The notes beneath the pieces were generated by a model. It did no database searches. It saw only the letters and a list, made by a program, of their open reading frames with translations, and was not told the origin of the DNA. Below are positions 49,061-62,250 of a stretch of DNA of 64,000 nt, one piece after another. Position numbers and translations under genes: made by a program. Location: assembly GCA_050084985.1 (NCBI GenBank), contig JBITNC010000001.1:70804001-70868000 (forward strand), written 5' to 3'. The number at the start of each line of letters is the position of its first letter. The first letter of the stretch is position 1. The stretch is from Nageia nagi (Eukaryota > Pinophyta).

Positions 49061-51339
49061 TGTTTAACTTTGTATGACACTGAGAGGAGGTAGGTGAATT
49101 AGTGTGTTTAAAAACTAAATACAATTTTTTCACTTTTGAAATCAAGATGATACAAAACTAAAATCAAATGAGCAAGCACATAAAAGACAACACAGAGCAT
49201 AAGATGTAATGAGGTTTGCTAGTTTGGTTATATCCATGAAAATGAATACTTGGACTCCATTCCAAATGTAACCATAAAAATATTACAAAATTTTGCAACA
49301 CCCACTACAAGGAATAGCATCAACTACCCTATCATTCTATAGCACCAACTATAAGGAGCATCGAATCCTCTTGCCAAGCACCCACTTGATGAACTCAAAT
49401 AAAGAAGATAAATGATTGATTATAGTTCACACAAGATCCTAAATGATCTAGATAAATACACTATATTTTCTCACTCTTGTATTTTCTCACTTCGTCTCCA
49501 CTTTACTTCACACACACTCTCAATTATTTCTACACACATAATTCTCACACTTGTCCAAAAAAATATGAAATGGATTTGTAATGCCCAAAAGATTAATTAT
49601 TACCTTTTCATAAAGAAAAACTAAATATTATTATTGATAAGATTCTCTTGAATCATTACATATGCTACTCCATGAAGATGAGACCCAAAAACATGCACAC
49701 AAGTAAAGTAACTACCAAACTATGCATATTAAAAAAAACTTTCAAGCATTGACACAATTCTGAATATCAAGAGACTAGATCAGTTACCTATTCAATATGA
49801 AACATCTTCTTTCCAAAAGGTATACCACCAAAATCTATATCCTAAACTATTCAATTCATAGTAACCCACTCTGCACACCTATCAACTGAAAATGTCCCAA
49901 AATAGACCAAGAAACTGTTGCTAAAATACTAGAGGGAATATACTTTACACACTGCTTAAAATAATACTACATTGCCAAAACACAAACCTAAGAAAATTAA
50001 AATATTATAGAACTAGTTCATGAAAATACATTGATTGGATCCAAAATGTGTGTTCCAAGTTCATACAACATGAAATGGTATTACAATTTTGGCATAAGTG
50101 TTGAATGACCTCTACTAACTCGTATTTATTTTTGATATTCTCAACTAAAAAAAAGTTTTTAAAAGAGACATCATGTCATGAAAAATTTCCAATATAAAAA
50201 TGAGAGTGCTCTTTTTTTTTAACAATAAATAAAACACACACTCAAAAACTTCTTCACACAATAGTCAAACTTAGTCCAAAAGTATTTAGCCACATGTCAT
50301 TTGGAGAGAGAAAACAATTACACACAATAAGGATGCCTCAAAGAATCTACCAAGTATCATAACTAGACTAGATACATTTCATCAAATATTTCACAAGTTT
50401 CATCAAAAATCATAGCAAGCATTTTGTTAAGCATTTCACTGCCAAAATTAGGCTCAACACTTAGTGAAATTTATGCTTGTCATTTCATCAAACACTTACC
50501 AGGCATCCTCGTTCACTAACTTCTAGAACTTGGATTGAGATGAACCAAAAACCAAAGTTGTGAGATTTTTTGTTCTAATTACAAATCTACAACCAAAAAT
50601 CAAAGATATCAAATAAAACTCATTGAATTACTCTTTTTCCTTTTTATCTCAAAAAGCGCACCAAACTGCAAAAAGTTACTAATTGGCATTTTGTAACTTG
50701 TACCATTTCTGCCTCAATTTTTTCCTTGATCCAAAATTTGGGCCACATATTATTGATATATAGTACTATATTTTTTCTAAATTTTAACCTTTGAATCATC
50801 ACCATTTGCACACAATTTGACTTGCATGAAGCCAATTTCACCCAAACTTCTAATTGCTCCAAAATCCATAAGAGTGCATGAAATCGAACCAACATGGAAT
50901 CTGACCATTCCAATGTTTCACATAAATTTTATCCAAACCACCTCTAGCCGTCTATCACTTTCCATTTACATTTTTGCCCCATTGACAAATTTTAATACCT
51001 CATGACAACTTTTGGTCCCTTTATTGTTTTTGCATTCAACAACTTTGTAAATCTTATTGATATCATTCCTTTAAAATGTGAAACCATGGGAACCATTGCT
51101 ACACCATGCTCAACAATCTTCCCCTTTGGAATTATTGGCAACATATATGCAAAAATCTATTACTCTTCTCCCCCTTTGACAACAAATATAAAGCGATGCC
51201 TTGGAATCCCCTTGATTCCATACATATAATACTTAGGTGTAAATTAGTATATAAGAGAACATATTATATAGGAGAAAAAAGATAAGAAAGTACAAAGTTA
51301 CCCCCCTTGAGATTGTGCATCCAAAAGCTAGTTAATGCT

Positions 51340-51945
51340 TGGGTCATGTCACCACTCCCAGTTTATTTTACAAGTACTCAAAAACATCTTGGGTAATGGT
51401 TTAGTGAAGATATCTACTACTTTCTCTAATGTGGGAATAAATTCCAACTTTAACTCTCCTTCTACAAACTTTTCCTTCAAGAAATGGTATTGAATGGTAA
51501 TGTGTCTCATTCTTGAATGCATGTTCAAATTCTTGGAAATATTGATTGCATTTATGTTATCACACATAACTAAAATGGGCTCAGTGATCTGAATACCTAG
51601 ATCCTTCATCATTTGTTTCATCCATATAACTTATGTACAACATGATGTCAATTCTATGTACTCTGATTCAGCTATAGATAGTGATATCGATTCCTATTTC
51701 TTGCTATGCCAACCAACAAGATTATTGCCCAAGTAGAATGCACTGCCACTAGTGCTCTTCTTATCATCTACACACCCTACCCAATCTGCATTTACGAAAG
51801 TAATGAGTATGAAATCCTTCCCCTTAGGATACCATAGGTCATAGTCCATTATACTTTTGAGGTACCAAAATATCCTATTTACTATGATCACATGTGTCTC
51901 CTTTGGATTGGCTTGAAATAGTGCAACCATGCACACTGCCTAAAG
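51340..51945 (-). pseudogene. RNase H of the minus-strand copia element
   Basis: Minus-strand pieces show RIFWYLKSIMDYDLWY, NADWVGCVDDKKSTSG and YLGNNLVGWHSKK (51936-51694), then VMCDNINAINISKN and a VDIFTKPLPK end (51621-51349). These are the copia RNase H landmarks in order, separated by stops. Confidence 0.9.
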
Positions 51946-52900
51946 TATGTCAAGTATGGTAGTTATTAGATACAATAGACTCCCAATCATTATCCTGTAC
52001 ATAGTTTGATCCATTGATGGGGAATTATCATCCTTGATAAGCTTGCAACCTATCATCATAGGAGTGGTCAGAGGCTTGTAATCCTCCATAATGAACTTTT
52101 TCAACGTCTCCTTTACATACTTGATTTGTGAAATAAAAATGCCATTCTTCAATTGATTGGCTTGTAAACCAAGAAAATATGAAAATTTACCTATCATTAA
52201 CATCTCAAACTCTATTTGCATCTAGTTATCAAATTCTTTGCATATTTCATCCTTGTTACCTCCAAAAATAATATCATCAACATAAACCATAATGATAACT
52301 TGATGATTATTTTTAGATTTAATGTAGAGATTACTATCCACCATACCATTTTTGAAACCCTACTAATGAAGATATGTATCAAGCCTAGAGTATCATGCTT
52401 GGGGTGCCTATTTTAGACCATAAAGTGCCTTTTTTAGTTTTCACATAAAGTTTAAGTTCTCACTTATCTAAAATCTATCTGGATACTCAGTGTAGACTTT
52501 TTCCTCAAGATTTCCATTCAAAAATAGTAATTTGACATCCATTTGATAAACCTTAAAGTTCTTGTACATAGCCAAAGCAAGAAACATGTGAATAGCCTCT
52601 AATCTAGCCATAGGAGCAAAGGTTTCTTCAAAATTAATACCTTCAACCTAAGCACACCCTTTGCAAAATAAACTTGCTTTGTTTCTTATCACTTTCCCAT
52701 CTTCATTAAGCTTGTTATAAAAAACCCACTTGGTGCCAATCATATTTTTGTTCTTGGGCCTTGGTACCAACTCCCAAGTCTAATTCTTTTCAATTTGGTC
52801 TAACTCTTCATCCATTTCCTTGATTCAACTCTCATCCTAACTTGCCTCTACAACATTCTTTGGTTCTATACTTGAAAGAAGGGAATATGTTCTTGTTGTT
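51946..52900 (-). pseudogene. Reverse transcriptase of the minus-strand copia element
   Basis: On the minus strand the NKWVFYNKL-like start lies near 52730, an ALKQAP-like segment near 52400, the position of the YVDD box (VYVDDIIF type) near 52290-52260, and MIGKFSYFLGLQ followed by ISQIKYVKETLKKF at 52221-51940. Stops and frameshifts make it non-functional. Confidence 0.85.
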
Positions 52901-53089
52901 CATCTCCTTGTTTGAACTCTAGTATCTGGATCTCCAATTATTTATTCACTTGGATGATCCCTTTTCCATTTACCTATTTTGTATTTTTGGTTTTCCTCCA
53001 TTGTTGAATCACTATGTGAGTTACTAGAGCCACTCTTTGATTGCTTTTTTGGTTGTTTCTCTACCTCATCTGCCTTGATGTATTCTTGA

Positions 53090-53960
53090 TAAATAAAAAA
53101 AATTTCATCATTTCCTTTACAGGTATTCTCATCTCATCAATCTTAACATTTGCACTCTCAACAATTTTCTTGAATCTTTTATTATAATACTTGTAAGTCT
53201 TAATATTTATTGAGTAACCAAGGAATATACCTTCATCCACTCTATCATCAAACTTACCAAGATTTTATTCCATCTTCTTAATGTAGCACTTACTACCAAA
53301 AACTTTGAAGTATCTTGTTGATGCCTTTTTGTTAAACCATAACTCAGAGGGTGTCTTATTTTTGTGGGGTCTCAACATACACCTATTCTAAATATAAACC
53401 ACTATGTGGACTACTTCTTTCCAAAACCTATCAACTATGTTGCTTTCTATCAACATTGTTCATGCCATTTCTTGAACTAACCTATTGTTTCTTACTACTA
53501 CACTATTTTGTTGAGGTTTTCTTGCTGTAGAAAGTTGTCTCCTAATACCATACTTGTGAGAAAACTTATTGAAATCATTTAAAATAAACTCACCTCCTCT
53601 ATCTGATATCAAATATTTGATCCTCCTATGAACTTGATTTTTTGCTTGATTCTTTAAGGTCTCAAAATTTTCAAGTTCTTCTGACTTGTGTTTCAAAAAT
53701 AATAGCCATGTCATCCTAGAATAATTATCTATGCATAACTTGGACTACTTATCCCCATTTATACTTTGCATCCTCATAGGACCACCTAAATTAGTATGAA
53801 TAGGCTTTAGGAATTTTCTAGAATAATAATAATTTGTATTGAAAGTGGATCTAGTGATCTTACCCTTTTGACATGAAGAAAAAATACTATTTGGAGGTTT
53901 CTCAATACTTGGAATATCTCAAACTACCCCCTTCAAATTGATTTTGACTAAGTTATCAAA
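53090..53960 (-). pseudogene. Integrase of the minus-strand copia element
   Basis: The best part, 53714-53460, contains LISDRGGEFILNDF and KPQQNSVVVRNNRLV, the catalytic core segment of copia integrases with the usual GVAERKNR changed to VVVRNNR. The GYS-like C-terminal block lies near 53200. Many stops. Confidence 0.87.
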
Positions 53961-54079
53961 GATGACGGTCCAAGCCTCTTATACCAAAGCCAATATTCAT
54001 CCTCCTTTTTGAGAAAGCATGATCCATTTAAAGTCTATCAATGTATACAAATTTTTAAAAGTCCTTTTGCCAACTGCTA

Positions 54080-54400
54080 CCAATTTACCATTATCTACTC
54101 ATCTGATTTTGGACCTTCAATTTTTAAAAATCACATCATGACCTCTATCAGAAATATGACTTACACTCAACAAGTTATGTTATAGACCAATCATGAATGA
54201 AACCTCTTCTAATATGATTTTACCATCACTTAGTTTCACTATGCCTTTACCGAATATCTTTGCTCCATCATTGTTCCCAAATTTGACTAAACCTCCTTCA
54301 TATTGTTGCAACTTTTCAAAATTTTATTTATCACTTGTCATATGACATGAGCATCCACTATGTAGTATCCATGGAGCTAGTTTATCCCATGCTTTAAGAG
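54080..54400 (-). pseudogene. Protease of the minus-strand copia element
   Basis: Minus strand near 54380-54335 reads WILHSGCSCHMT, which corresponds to WILDSG(A/C)SxHMT; the catalytic Asp codon has become His. It is followed by a NLLSVSHISDRGHDVIF-like block near 54180-54130. Confidence 0.75.
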
Positions 54401-55364
54401 CTATTTGTACTATTAAATCTTCTTTTTATTCTTCTAACTTTTCCTTCTCTTTCCATTCCTTCTTGATACCTATCTTGGTTTCCTATATTGTCTCTTCCTA
54501 TTTGATTTGTTGTACCTATGTCTTTGGAATCTTTCTATTTTGTCTCATGCCTTATGATTGAAAAGATTTTTGCTAAAATTGATTAGAAGAGAATGTAATC
54601 CTACAATTTCTTGCAATGTGACCATATTTGTGATAGTTATAACATTCCATAGCATAATCCATCAATGGTGCAAATGTGTTTCTACTCTTGGACTGATATT
54701 ATATTTGCACTCAGAGATTCTATGTCCATACCCATTGCACTTAAAATAATAACCAGAAAAGGATTGAGTGAACTTGGGTTGTGGGATTTGTCACATTATA
54801 GCAAATGCTACAAATCTTTTGCTCCTTTGATATGCTACATGTGTGATTCCATCATTGTCCATATTTCTATCATTTCTAGCACTATCATGCATAAGATGGT
54901 TTTGATTGATAGATTGGTTTCTTTTCTTCCTTGATTTCTAATTTTTTATTCTCATCTTTGGAGGTTTGTCCTTCTTCAAAACCCAGACAAAATTTAATAT
55001 TTGGTGATCTTTGGTTGTTCAACATTTTATCTAACTTTAAGGATCCTCCCTCTAGTTTATTATATTCACTAACCTTATGACTCATCTCTTCCAGTTGAAG
55101 ACTCAACCCTGTAATCTCTACCTCCAATTTGCTGTAGTACTCAGCTTTGGTAGTGAGCTATTATTCAATATCCTTAGTTATTTGTTGCATTTATTCTACT
55201 TGCACTTTTAAGCTTATGATGATTTCATTTGCATCATCAAGTTTTTGAGAAGTTTTCCTATGCCTTTTCCTTTCTATCTTTAATTCTTCTAGAGTTGCAA
55301 TTAGTTCTCCTTCTAGATTGACTTTTGCTTCAATTTCTTCTTCATCAATTTCTTCTTCCAATTT

Positions 55365-56370
55365 TTATTTCATTTTTGGTTTTTCCTCTTTGAATGCCAT
55401 GAAAAGAGCTTCATCAAACTCTTCTTCTAATTCTTCATTTGAGTTGGCTTTTGATGAACTAATGTTCTTGGAAATGAAGCTTTTCTTCTTGAAATTACCT
55501 TTTCTAAAATTTGATTTTGTCTTCCAGCCACTTCTCTCTCTGTGCAAACTTTCATCATCTTGGTTCTTTTTTTTGTAAGGACATTTCATTGCAAAATGCC
55601 CTACACCTCTATAATTGAAACATTTAAAAGGAAATTTCCCTTTGTATTTTTCTTTTCCCTTTTTCAGCTTTCTAACAAAGTGTGCTTCCAATTCATCTAA
55701 AGATTCTTCTTCTTGTGACCCTTGTTTTTATTTTATATTTTTATTTTCTTTGAAATAAGCATACCTATATTTGAATTTGGACTTGCCTATTCTCATTTCA
55801 TAGGTTATTAGTGAACCATGCATTTCATCCATACTAAAATCATTCTATAGTAGGAACTTTTGAATCAAATCTTTGAGGATGTGAACATAATACCTTTTTC
55901 ACAATGATTGAGTCTTCAATCTTTTGTTTGAGGCCTCTAATCACATTGATCACTTCATTGACCCTTAGCATGTATGATTATATACTTTCATATTCATTCA
56001 TATTTAAACTCTCAAACTAATCTCAATGAGTTTGAAGCTTAACCTCCTTTTTCTTCATGTCTCCCTCATGAATACTTTTCAATTTATCCCATATTTCCTT
56101 TTTAGACTCATAGTTTATCACTTTTACTAGCTCACTATCCACCAATCCATACATGATGGCATTCTTGACCTTCAATTTATTTTCATATGCCTTCTTATCT
56201 ACTGCATTTGTAATAGGCATGGAAGGTGTGGTATAGCCATTTTTTATGGCCTCCCAAATCTTGTATCCCAAGGAACTAAGATAGGTTTGCATCTCGACTC
56301 TCCAAAAAGCATAGTTAGTGCCATCAAATAATGGAGCTTTGTTTGAAGAGAACCCTTTACCTGAAGACAT
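55365..56370 (-). pseudogene. Gag of the minus-strand copia element
   Basis: Starts at ATG 56370 with a copia gag N-terminus (APLFDGTNYAFWRVEMQTYL, then WEAIKNGY and KNAIMYGLVD) to 56023, is broken, and resumes at 55691-55365. There a zinc knuckle of the type CX2CX4HX4C has its second Cys changed to Tyr (CFNYRGVGHFAMKC), followed by a Lys-rich tail. Confidence 0.88.
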
Positions 56371-58493
56371 TGTGTCATGTCCAAGATCTCCCTAGCTAAT
56401 TAATCTAAAATAGGAACATGCTCTACTATCAAATGTTGAACTTTGTGTGACACTGAGAGGGGGAGTAAATCAGTGTGTCTAAAAACTAAATACAAATTTT
56501 TCACTTTTGAAATCAAGGCCATGAAAAATTGAAATCAAATAAGCAAGCACATCAAAATTAACACATAACACAAGATGTAATGAGGTTCACTAGTTTGGCT
56601 ACATCCCTATAAATGATTACTTGGACTCCAATCTAAATCCAAGCATAAAAATGTTACAATGTTTTGTAACACCCACTGCAAGGAATAACATCAACTACCC
56701 TATCATTCTATAGCACCAACTACAAGGAGCATCGACTCCTCTTGCCAAGCACCCACTTGATGAACTCAAATAAAGAAGATAAATGATTAATTATAGTTCA
56801 CATAAGATCTTGAATGATCTAGCTCAATACACTATCTTTGCTCACTCTTGTATTTTCTCACTTCATCTCCACTTTACTTCACACACACTCTTAATTATTT
56901 CTACACACACACTTCTCACACTTGTCCAAAAAAATATGAAATGGATCTAAAAGATCCAAAATATTAACTACTATCTTATCAAAAAGAAAAATTGAATCCC
57001 ATTAATAATAAGATGCTCTTGACTTATTGCATATGTTGATCCATGAAGATGAGATCCTATAACATGCACATAAGTAAACCAACTACTAAATTATGCATAT
57101 TAAAAAAAATTTCAAGCATTGACATGATTTTGAATATCAGGAGACTAGATCAGTTACTTCTTCCATCTAAAATATCTTCTTTCCAAAATCTCTACCACCA
57201 AATCTGTAGCTTCAACTATTCAATTCATAAGAACCCACTTTGTACACTTATTAGCTAAAAAATTCCCCAAAATGGACTAAGAAAATGTTGCTAAAATACT
57301 AGAGGGAATATACTTCACACACTACTCAAAATAATACTACATTGCCAACACATAAATCCATAAAAATTAAAATATTTCATAACTATTTCATGAAAATACA
57401 TTGATTGGATCCAAAATGCATGTTCCAAGTCCATATGATATGAAATGGTATTACAATTTTTGCATAAGTGTCAAATGACCTCTACTAACTCATATTTATT
57501 TTTGATATTCTCAACTAAAAAAGGTTTTCAAAAGAGACACCATATCATGAAAACTCTCCAATATAAAAATGGGATTGCTCTTTTTTTTTTAACAAGAAAT
57601 ATAAACACATACTCAAAAACTTCTTCACACAATAGTCAATCTTAGTCCAAAAGTATTTAGCCACATGTCACTTAGAGAGAGAAAATAATTACACACAACA
57701 AGATGCCTCAAAGAATCTACCAAGTGTCACAACTAGACTAGATGCATTTTGTCAAATATTTCACAAGTTTCCTCAAAAACCATAGCAAGCATTTCATGAA
57801 ACATTTGACTGCCAAAACTAGGCTCAACACTTGGAGAAAGTTTTGCTTATTTCGTTAAACACGTACTAGGCATCCTCGTTCACTGACTTCTAGACCTTAG
57901 ATTGAGATGAACTAAAAACAAAATTTGTGAGATTTTTTGTACTTATTACAAATATACAACTATAAATCAAATATATTAATTCAAACTCATGGAATTGCTC
58001 TTTTTCTTTATTATCCCAAAAAGTGCACCAAACTATAAAAAGTTACTAAGTGGCATTTTGTAACTTGTACCATTTCTGCCTTGATTGCTTCCTTGATCCA
58101 AAATTTGGACCACATATTCTTGTTATATAGTAATATATCTAATATAAAATTTAGCTTCTAACTCATCACAATTTGCTCATAATTTGACTTGCACAAAGCC
58201 AATTTCACCCAAATTTTTTACTACAAAATCCACAAGAGTGCATGAAATTGAACCAACATGGAATTTGAACATTCCAATGCTACACACAACTTTTTTATCA
58301 CCCTAAAAATTGATCCAAACCATATCTAGCCATCATTCACCTTCCATTTATGTTTTGGCCCCCTTGACAGCTTTTGGTATCTCATGACAACTTTTGGTCC
58401 CTTTATTGTTTTTATGTTCAACATGCAAATTTTGTCGATGTCATTCCTTTGACATGTGTAACCATAAGAACCATATACACACTATTATCTTCA

Positions 58494-58950
58494 TGTTTAT
58501 AATAATTACAACACCATTTGATTGTACTCAACATGTTTCTTAATAACTAAATGGATAGAATCGATGAAAATATCACAAATTTTAACTTCATATAATTTAT
58601 TGTGAATAGATTGATATACCTTTTTGAATCTCATAATATATTTATCTAATGCTTCATTGGGCCCTTGTTTCAAGGAACATAATATTGAAATAGTATACTT
58701 ATCCTTGATGTTATGTTTATAGTAATTCATGAATGCCTTGACAAGTGATTTGAAAGAATCTATTGATCCCAAAGGTAATTTGTAAAACCATTAGCTAACA
58801 TCACCCTTCAAATTCCTTGGGAAGAATTTAGCCATCAGCTTCTTGTAAATAACTTAAAATCATATTTTCTCTTGATCATATTTCCTCTTTATGTTTTCTC
58901 CCAATCACTCCATCATAGCCATTTTTGACCTTATATGTTAAGAACCTAAT
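58494..58950 (-). pseudogene. Gag core of gypsy element A
   Basis: The minus strand reads a FPRNLKGDVS start near 58820, then GSIDSFKSLVKAFMNYYKHN, a LDKYIMRFKKVYQSI helix and a FIDSIHLVIKKHVEYN end (open at 58772-58506). This is the retrotransposon gag domain. The minus-strand copia element interrupts it at 58493, and the reading continues at 49060. Confidence 0.85.
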
Positions 58951-60399
58951 CGGTATACTAGTTGCCTTAATCAATTAGCTTACTAACCAACCAACTGACT
59001 AGGTCAACCAACCTACCAGTCTAGTGTTAGATCTATAAAGTCATATTTGAAATTTTATTTTTCCTCTCTCAAAAATTCACATCATTTTAGCTCTTAACCT
59101 TTACCAGCCTTCCTCCCTCACCCAACTAAGACCTTGAGCACTATCCCAAGCCCTAATCACCTCTAGCACATCTCATAACATGTCTTGAGCTTTCTTATAA
59201 GTGTTAGAGAGCATTAGAGTAATATTGAAGCATTGGATAACTTTTATTCTTTTGTATAGCACTTCTATGCATTTGTGTGAGAATGTATAATGTTTGTAGG
59301 CTATATTCATGATAGTTTAGCTTGTTTTTATCATCTTTCATTATCTTAGCATATCATGAGCATATCACATTATAGTTTAGGAATTTACTTACTTTATAAT
59401 TCCCATTTGATTATGGGTTAGAGGGTTTAAATTCCATCAAGGAGGTTTAAATGATCTCTTTGAGCACACTTTAAGGTCTTAAGGTACTAGAGTGTGGAGA
59501 CCCCCATTAACATTTGTTTGCTTATAGGTTTAGACATCAAGAGCATTCATCCATCATTTATCACAAGATAAACTCTATCACAAGCATTGGTGGTGCAATA
59601 TTGATCCCTCCTAAATGGAGAGGGATTTCCACACTTGGGTTATCCATAAGATAGAGATCATGGTGGGACCTCTCTTTTTCCTTTATGCTCAACTTGGAGG
59701 AGTTTTCTAAACCTTTCTCTTTTTGTTGGGTTTTTATTTTATCCCTTTATCTTGATTTTTTGATCATTTCCCATGACTAAAGTGTGCTAATTATTTTAGG
59801 GAATCATCTTAAAGCTAAGGAAAATCAAATTTTAAGGTTTAAAGTCCTCATTCATGGTCAATCACCAACCAATTTCTAACAGATTAATTTGTAGAGCCCA
59901 ATAAGCCTTCAATACATCAGTTGGCCTATAGTCACTTCATAATCCATTATTTGGCCTAGCAATGATCACCCACATTCAAATTAATTAATTAGTTTGTAGT
60001 AGATTAACTAGTCCATATCAGTTAGTTCTTAGTAGATCAATCTATATGTCAATCAGCTTGAGAATGCTTGTTAGCTTTATTTTAGGGTTTGAGTCTGTTA
60101 CCTAGGCTTAAATCATTTTTCATCATTTTGTTAGTAGTATTAGCCCTATAGCTTGGTATAATAAGTATACTACCAATATTTTGACTCTTGTATTGTAATT
60201 ATATACTTTATTTTTAGCATTTTTATACTTTATTTTTAAATATATCTAGGTATCATTATGATCGATTGGCCAACTAGTTGACTAGTACACTGATTGGTAT
60301 TGCCAATAGGTCTGTAGTGTATCAATTAGTATTAGAGCATGTAAAAAGGTATTTTATGTTTTGTAAACTTGGAATGAGATCACCCTAGACCTATATACA
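58951..60399. other. Non-coding stretch with degenerate CCAACC/GTTGG motifs
   Basis: No coding likeness. Short motifs of the type CCAACCAACTGACTAGG and their inverse recur at about 58990-59035 and 59875-60330, resembling in style, not in sequence, the repeats at 33.3 and 46.8 kb. The 5' LTR of element A and the start of a further element should meet somewhere here, but no boundary could be fixed. Confidence 0.4.
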
Positions 60400-60760
60400 A
60401 CTTTTATCATGCTTCAAATTAGATCTTATTTATTGTTTGCATCCTAAAATTATTTATTTATTTATTTTTCACTCTTGTATTAGTGAAAATTGCATCCTTG
60501 GGTGGGAGTGCCTTATCATATCTTGTGAAAGGTGTAATTTGTAGTTTATATCCATTTAGTTACATATTATTGATCAATTAACCTTTCATTTTTAATAACA
60601 TAAGCTTAGGATTGATCCAAGCACATGGATATCACTACCACAATGTCACCCACACTTGGAGGTCATTGCCGAGGTGGGGTACTTAAGTTGAGCCTTAAAC
60701 ATTCCACCCCCCTAGAGATTGAGCCTTCAACCTCAAACACTTTACTAGATAAACCCTTAG
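60400..60760 (+). repeat. Block related to the leader of element B
   Basis: Strings such as TTAGTGAAAAT, GCACATGGAT, a GGGTAC(C/T)TAAG-type motif and AGAGATTGAGCCTT occur in the same order at 33.9-34.4 kb upstream of the gag of element B. The two stretches are diverged homologues, which suggests another plus-strand element of a related family at the right end of the window. Confidence 0.6.
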
Positions 60761-62250
60761 GAAAATTAATCAAGAGGCCATTTTACCATAAAATCATTCA
60801 TCACTAATCAAGATAATAGACAAATTGAATAAGAAGCAATTAGATCAAGATAAATAACCATGGTTATCTTAATCATATAGGCATTGCTATCTTATCGTAT
60901 AGGGTTTTTGTGCATTAGATTTGCATACACTTCAAAAAAAATTAATCAAATCAAGATCAAGAACATTTATGCTTGGTGTTTTTTTTTCTTATCTTATTTG
61001 GAACCTTTGGGATATTTAGATTTAGCAACAATGTTATTCTTTCCATTTGTTCCTTTCTTTTTAAGGCTAATTAATCCTTGGAAATTGGTTAGGGAATGTT
61101 ATGTGAACATGGCAGCTACCCCTAGATATAATCAACTAGATAAAGAGAAAAATCAAGATAAATAGGACCTACAATATTAATTCCTTCCTTCTAGGCTAAT
61201 CACCCCTCAATCTCATGTTTCCCTCCTCTCATCATTCTCATCCTTCTCTTTATCATTATCCTTCTCATCACACTCCTTATCCTTCCAATCATCATTTTTC
61301 TCCTCATTATTCCACTATGTCTATTGTTCTCAATTGGCTAGTGAAATCAAGTCTCATTCCTTATGTTGAAACCCAAATTTGGTCCCCTGATGGTGTCCCC
61401 ACTTAGGTGTAACCTTACATACATATTTAATCACACTTTATCACAATTTATTATATTTTACCTTATTATCACATATTTCTTAGATTATGTTCTTACTTTT
61501 ATGTTAGGTACATTGAGATGACTTCAACCTTATTACAAGGGATCAATTGGTGGATATCATGTTTATATAATGCAAGTATCTCTAACCTAGGTAAAGTATA
61601 TCAAGATTACATATCGATAGTTGATACCCTACTATTGGGTTTTTATAAATGCTACATAAATGCCACCTATTAATATTGGAATATATATCATCCATTTCCA
61701 TGATCATATTCTTAGCTCAACTTGTTGATAGATCTATTGTTATTGATCCTTGGTGGCAGATCTTATTCTATTAAAATGCTAGCATCCATGGTGGAATGCA
61801 TGGCCATGTTCAGCTATTGAGACCTAATGCCCACATTGAGATCATTACTGATGTTGTTCATGGGGTTTGCACATCAAAGTCACTTCTATCATACAAGCTC
61901 TTCCTACATATAGTATGCTTGATCACTTGTAAGGATACACAAGTATTTATCTTATACTTGATTCCATCTCTTTAGTGCATGCTTTCATTTTAATATCTTG
62001 ATAGAACCCTATTTTTGTTATTGCATTGTTGCTATATTTGATTATGTTATTTCCTATTATTATGTATGTTTATTTAAGTTAAAAGGATTGGTTATTAAAT
62101 AATTAAATGTTTATTTGTATTTAGTTCATTTAGACCAAAATCCTAGTTATACTAAAACACATATTGACACCCACCCATTTATAGCATTTCTTTCTCTTAA
62201 TTAGGGTTAGAATAAAATTTCTTTCAAACCTACATTAAAATTCTATCATA
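60761..62250. other. Leader-like stretch, no gene recognised
   Basis: Contains a pyrimidine-rich tract at about 61200-61320 (CTTCTCAT/CATCATTCTC-like strings) and a semi-open plus-strand stretch near 61740-61960 without family likeness. No domain was identified. Confidence 0.4.

Larger units (their letters stand above)
49061..58493 (-). mobile_element. Minus-strand Ty1/copia element with 2.05-kb LTRs
   Basis: LTR copies at 49061-51115 (3' LTR) and 56434-58493 (5' LTR) are about 2.05 kb each and differ by roughly 10-13 percent by eye over the part compared. On the minus strand a degenerate primer-binding site (about 56432-56420, related to TGGTATCAGAGC) follows the 5' LTR, and the purine string CCAAAGGGGAAGAT precedes the 3' LTR, which starts TGTTGAGC at 51115. 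Flanks TATTT (49056-49060) and TGTTT (58494-58498) look like a 5-bp duplication with one transition. The internal 5.3 kb codes, with many breaks, for gag, protease, integrase, reverse transcriptase and RNase H in copia order. It is inserted in the gag of element A. Confidence 0.88.

Noticed and set aside
51241-51310. LTR boundary of the minus-strand copia element at 51300, next to a C-run
   Set aside because: Homology with the other LTR ends near 51115, where a better polypurine tract and a TGTTG start are found.
60600-60690. tRNA-Asp-type primer-binding site within the 60.4-60.8 kb block
   Set aside because: The match is weak and the corresponding place in the related block at 34.2 kb has no such sequence.
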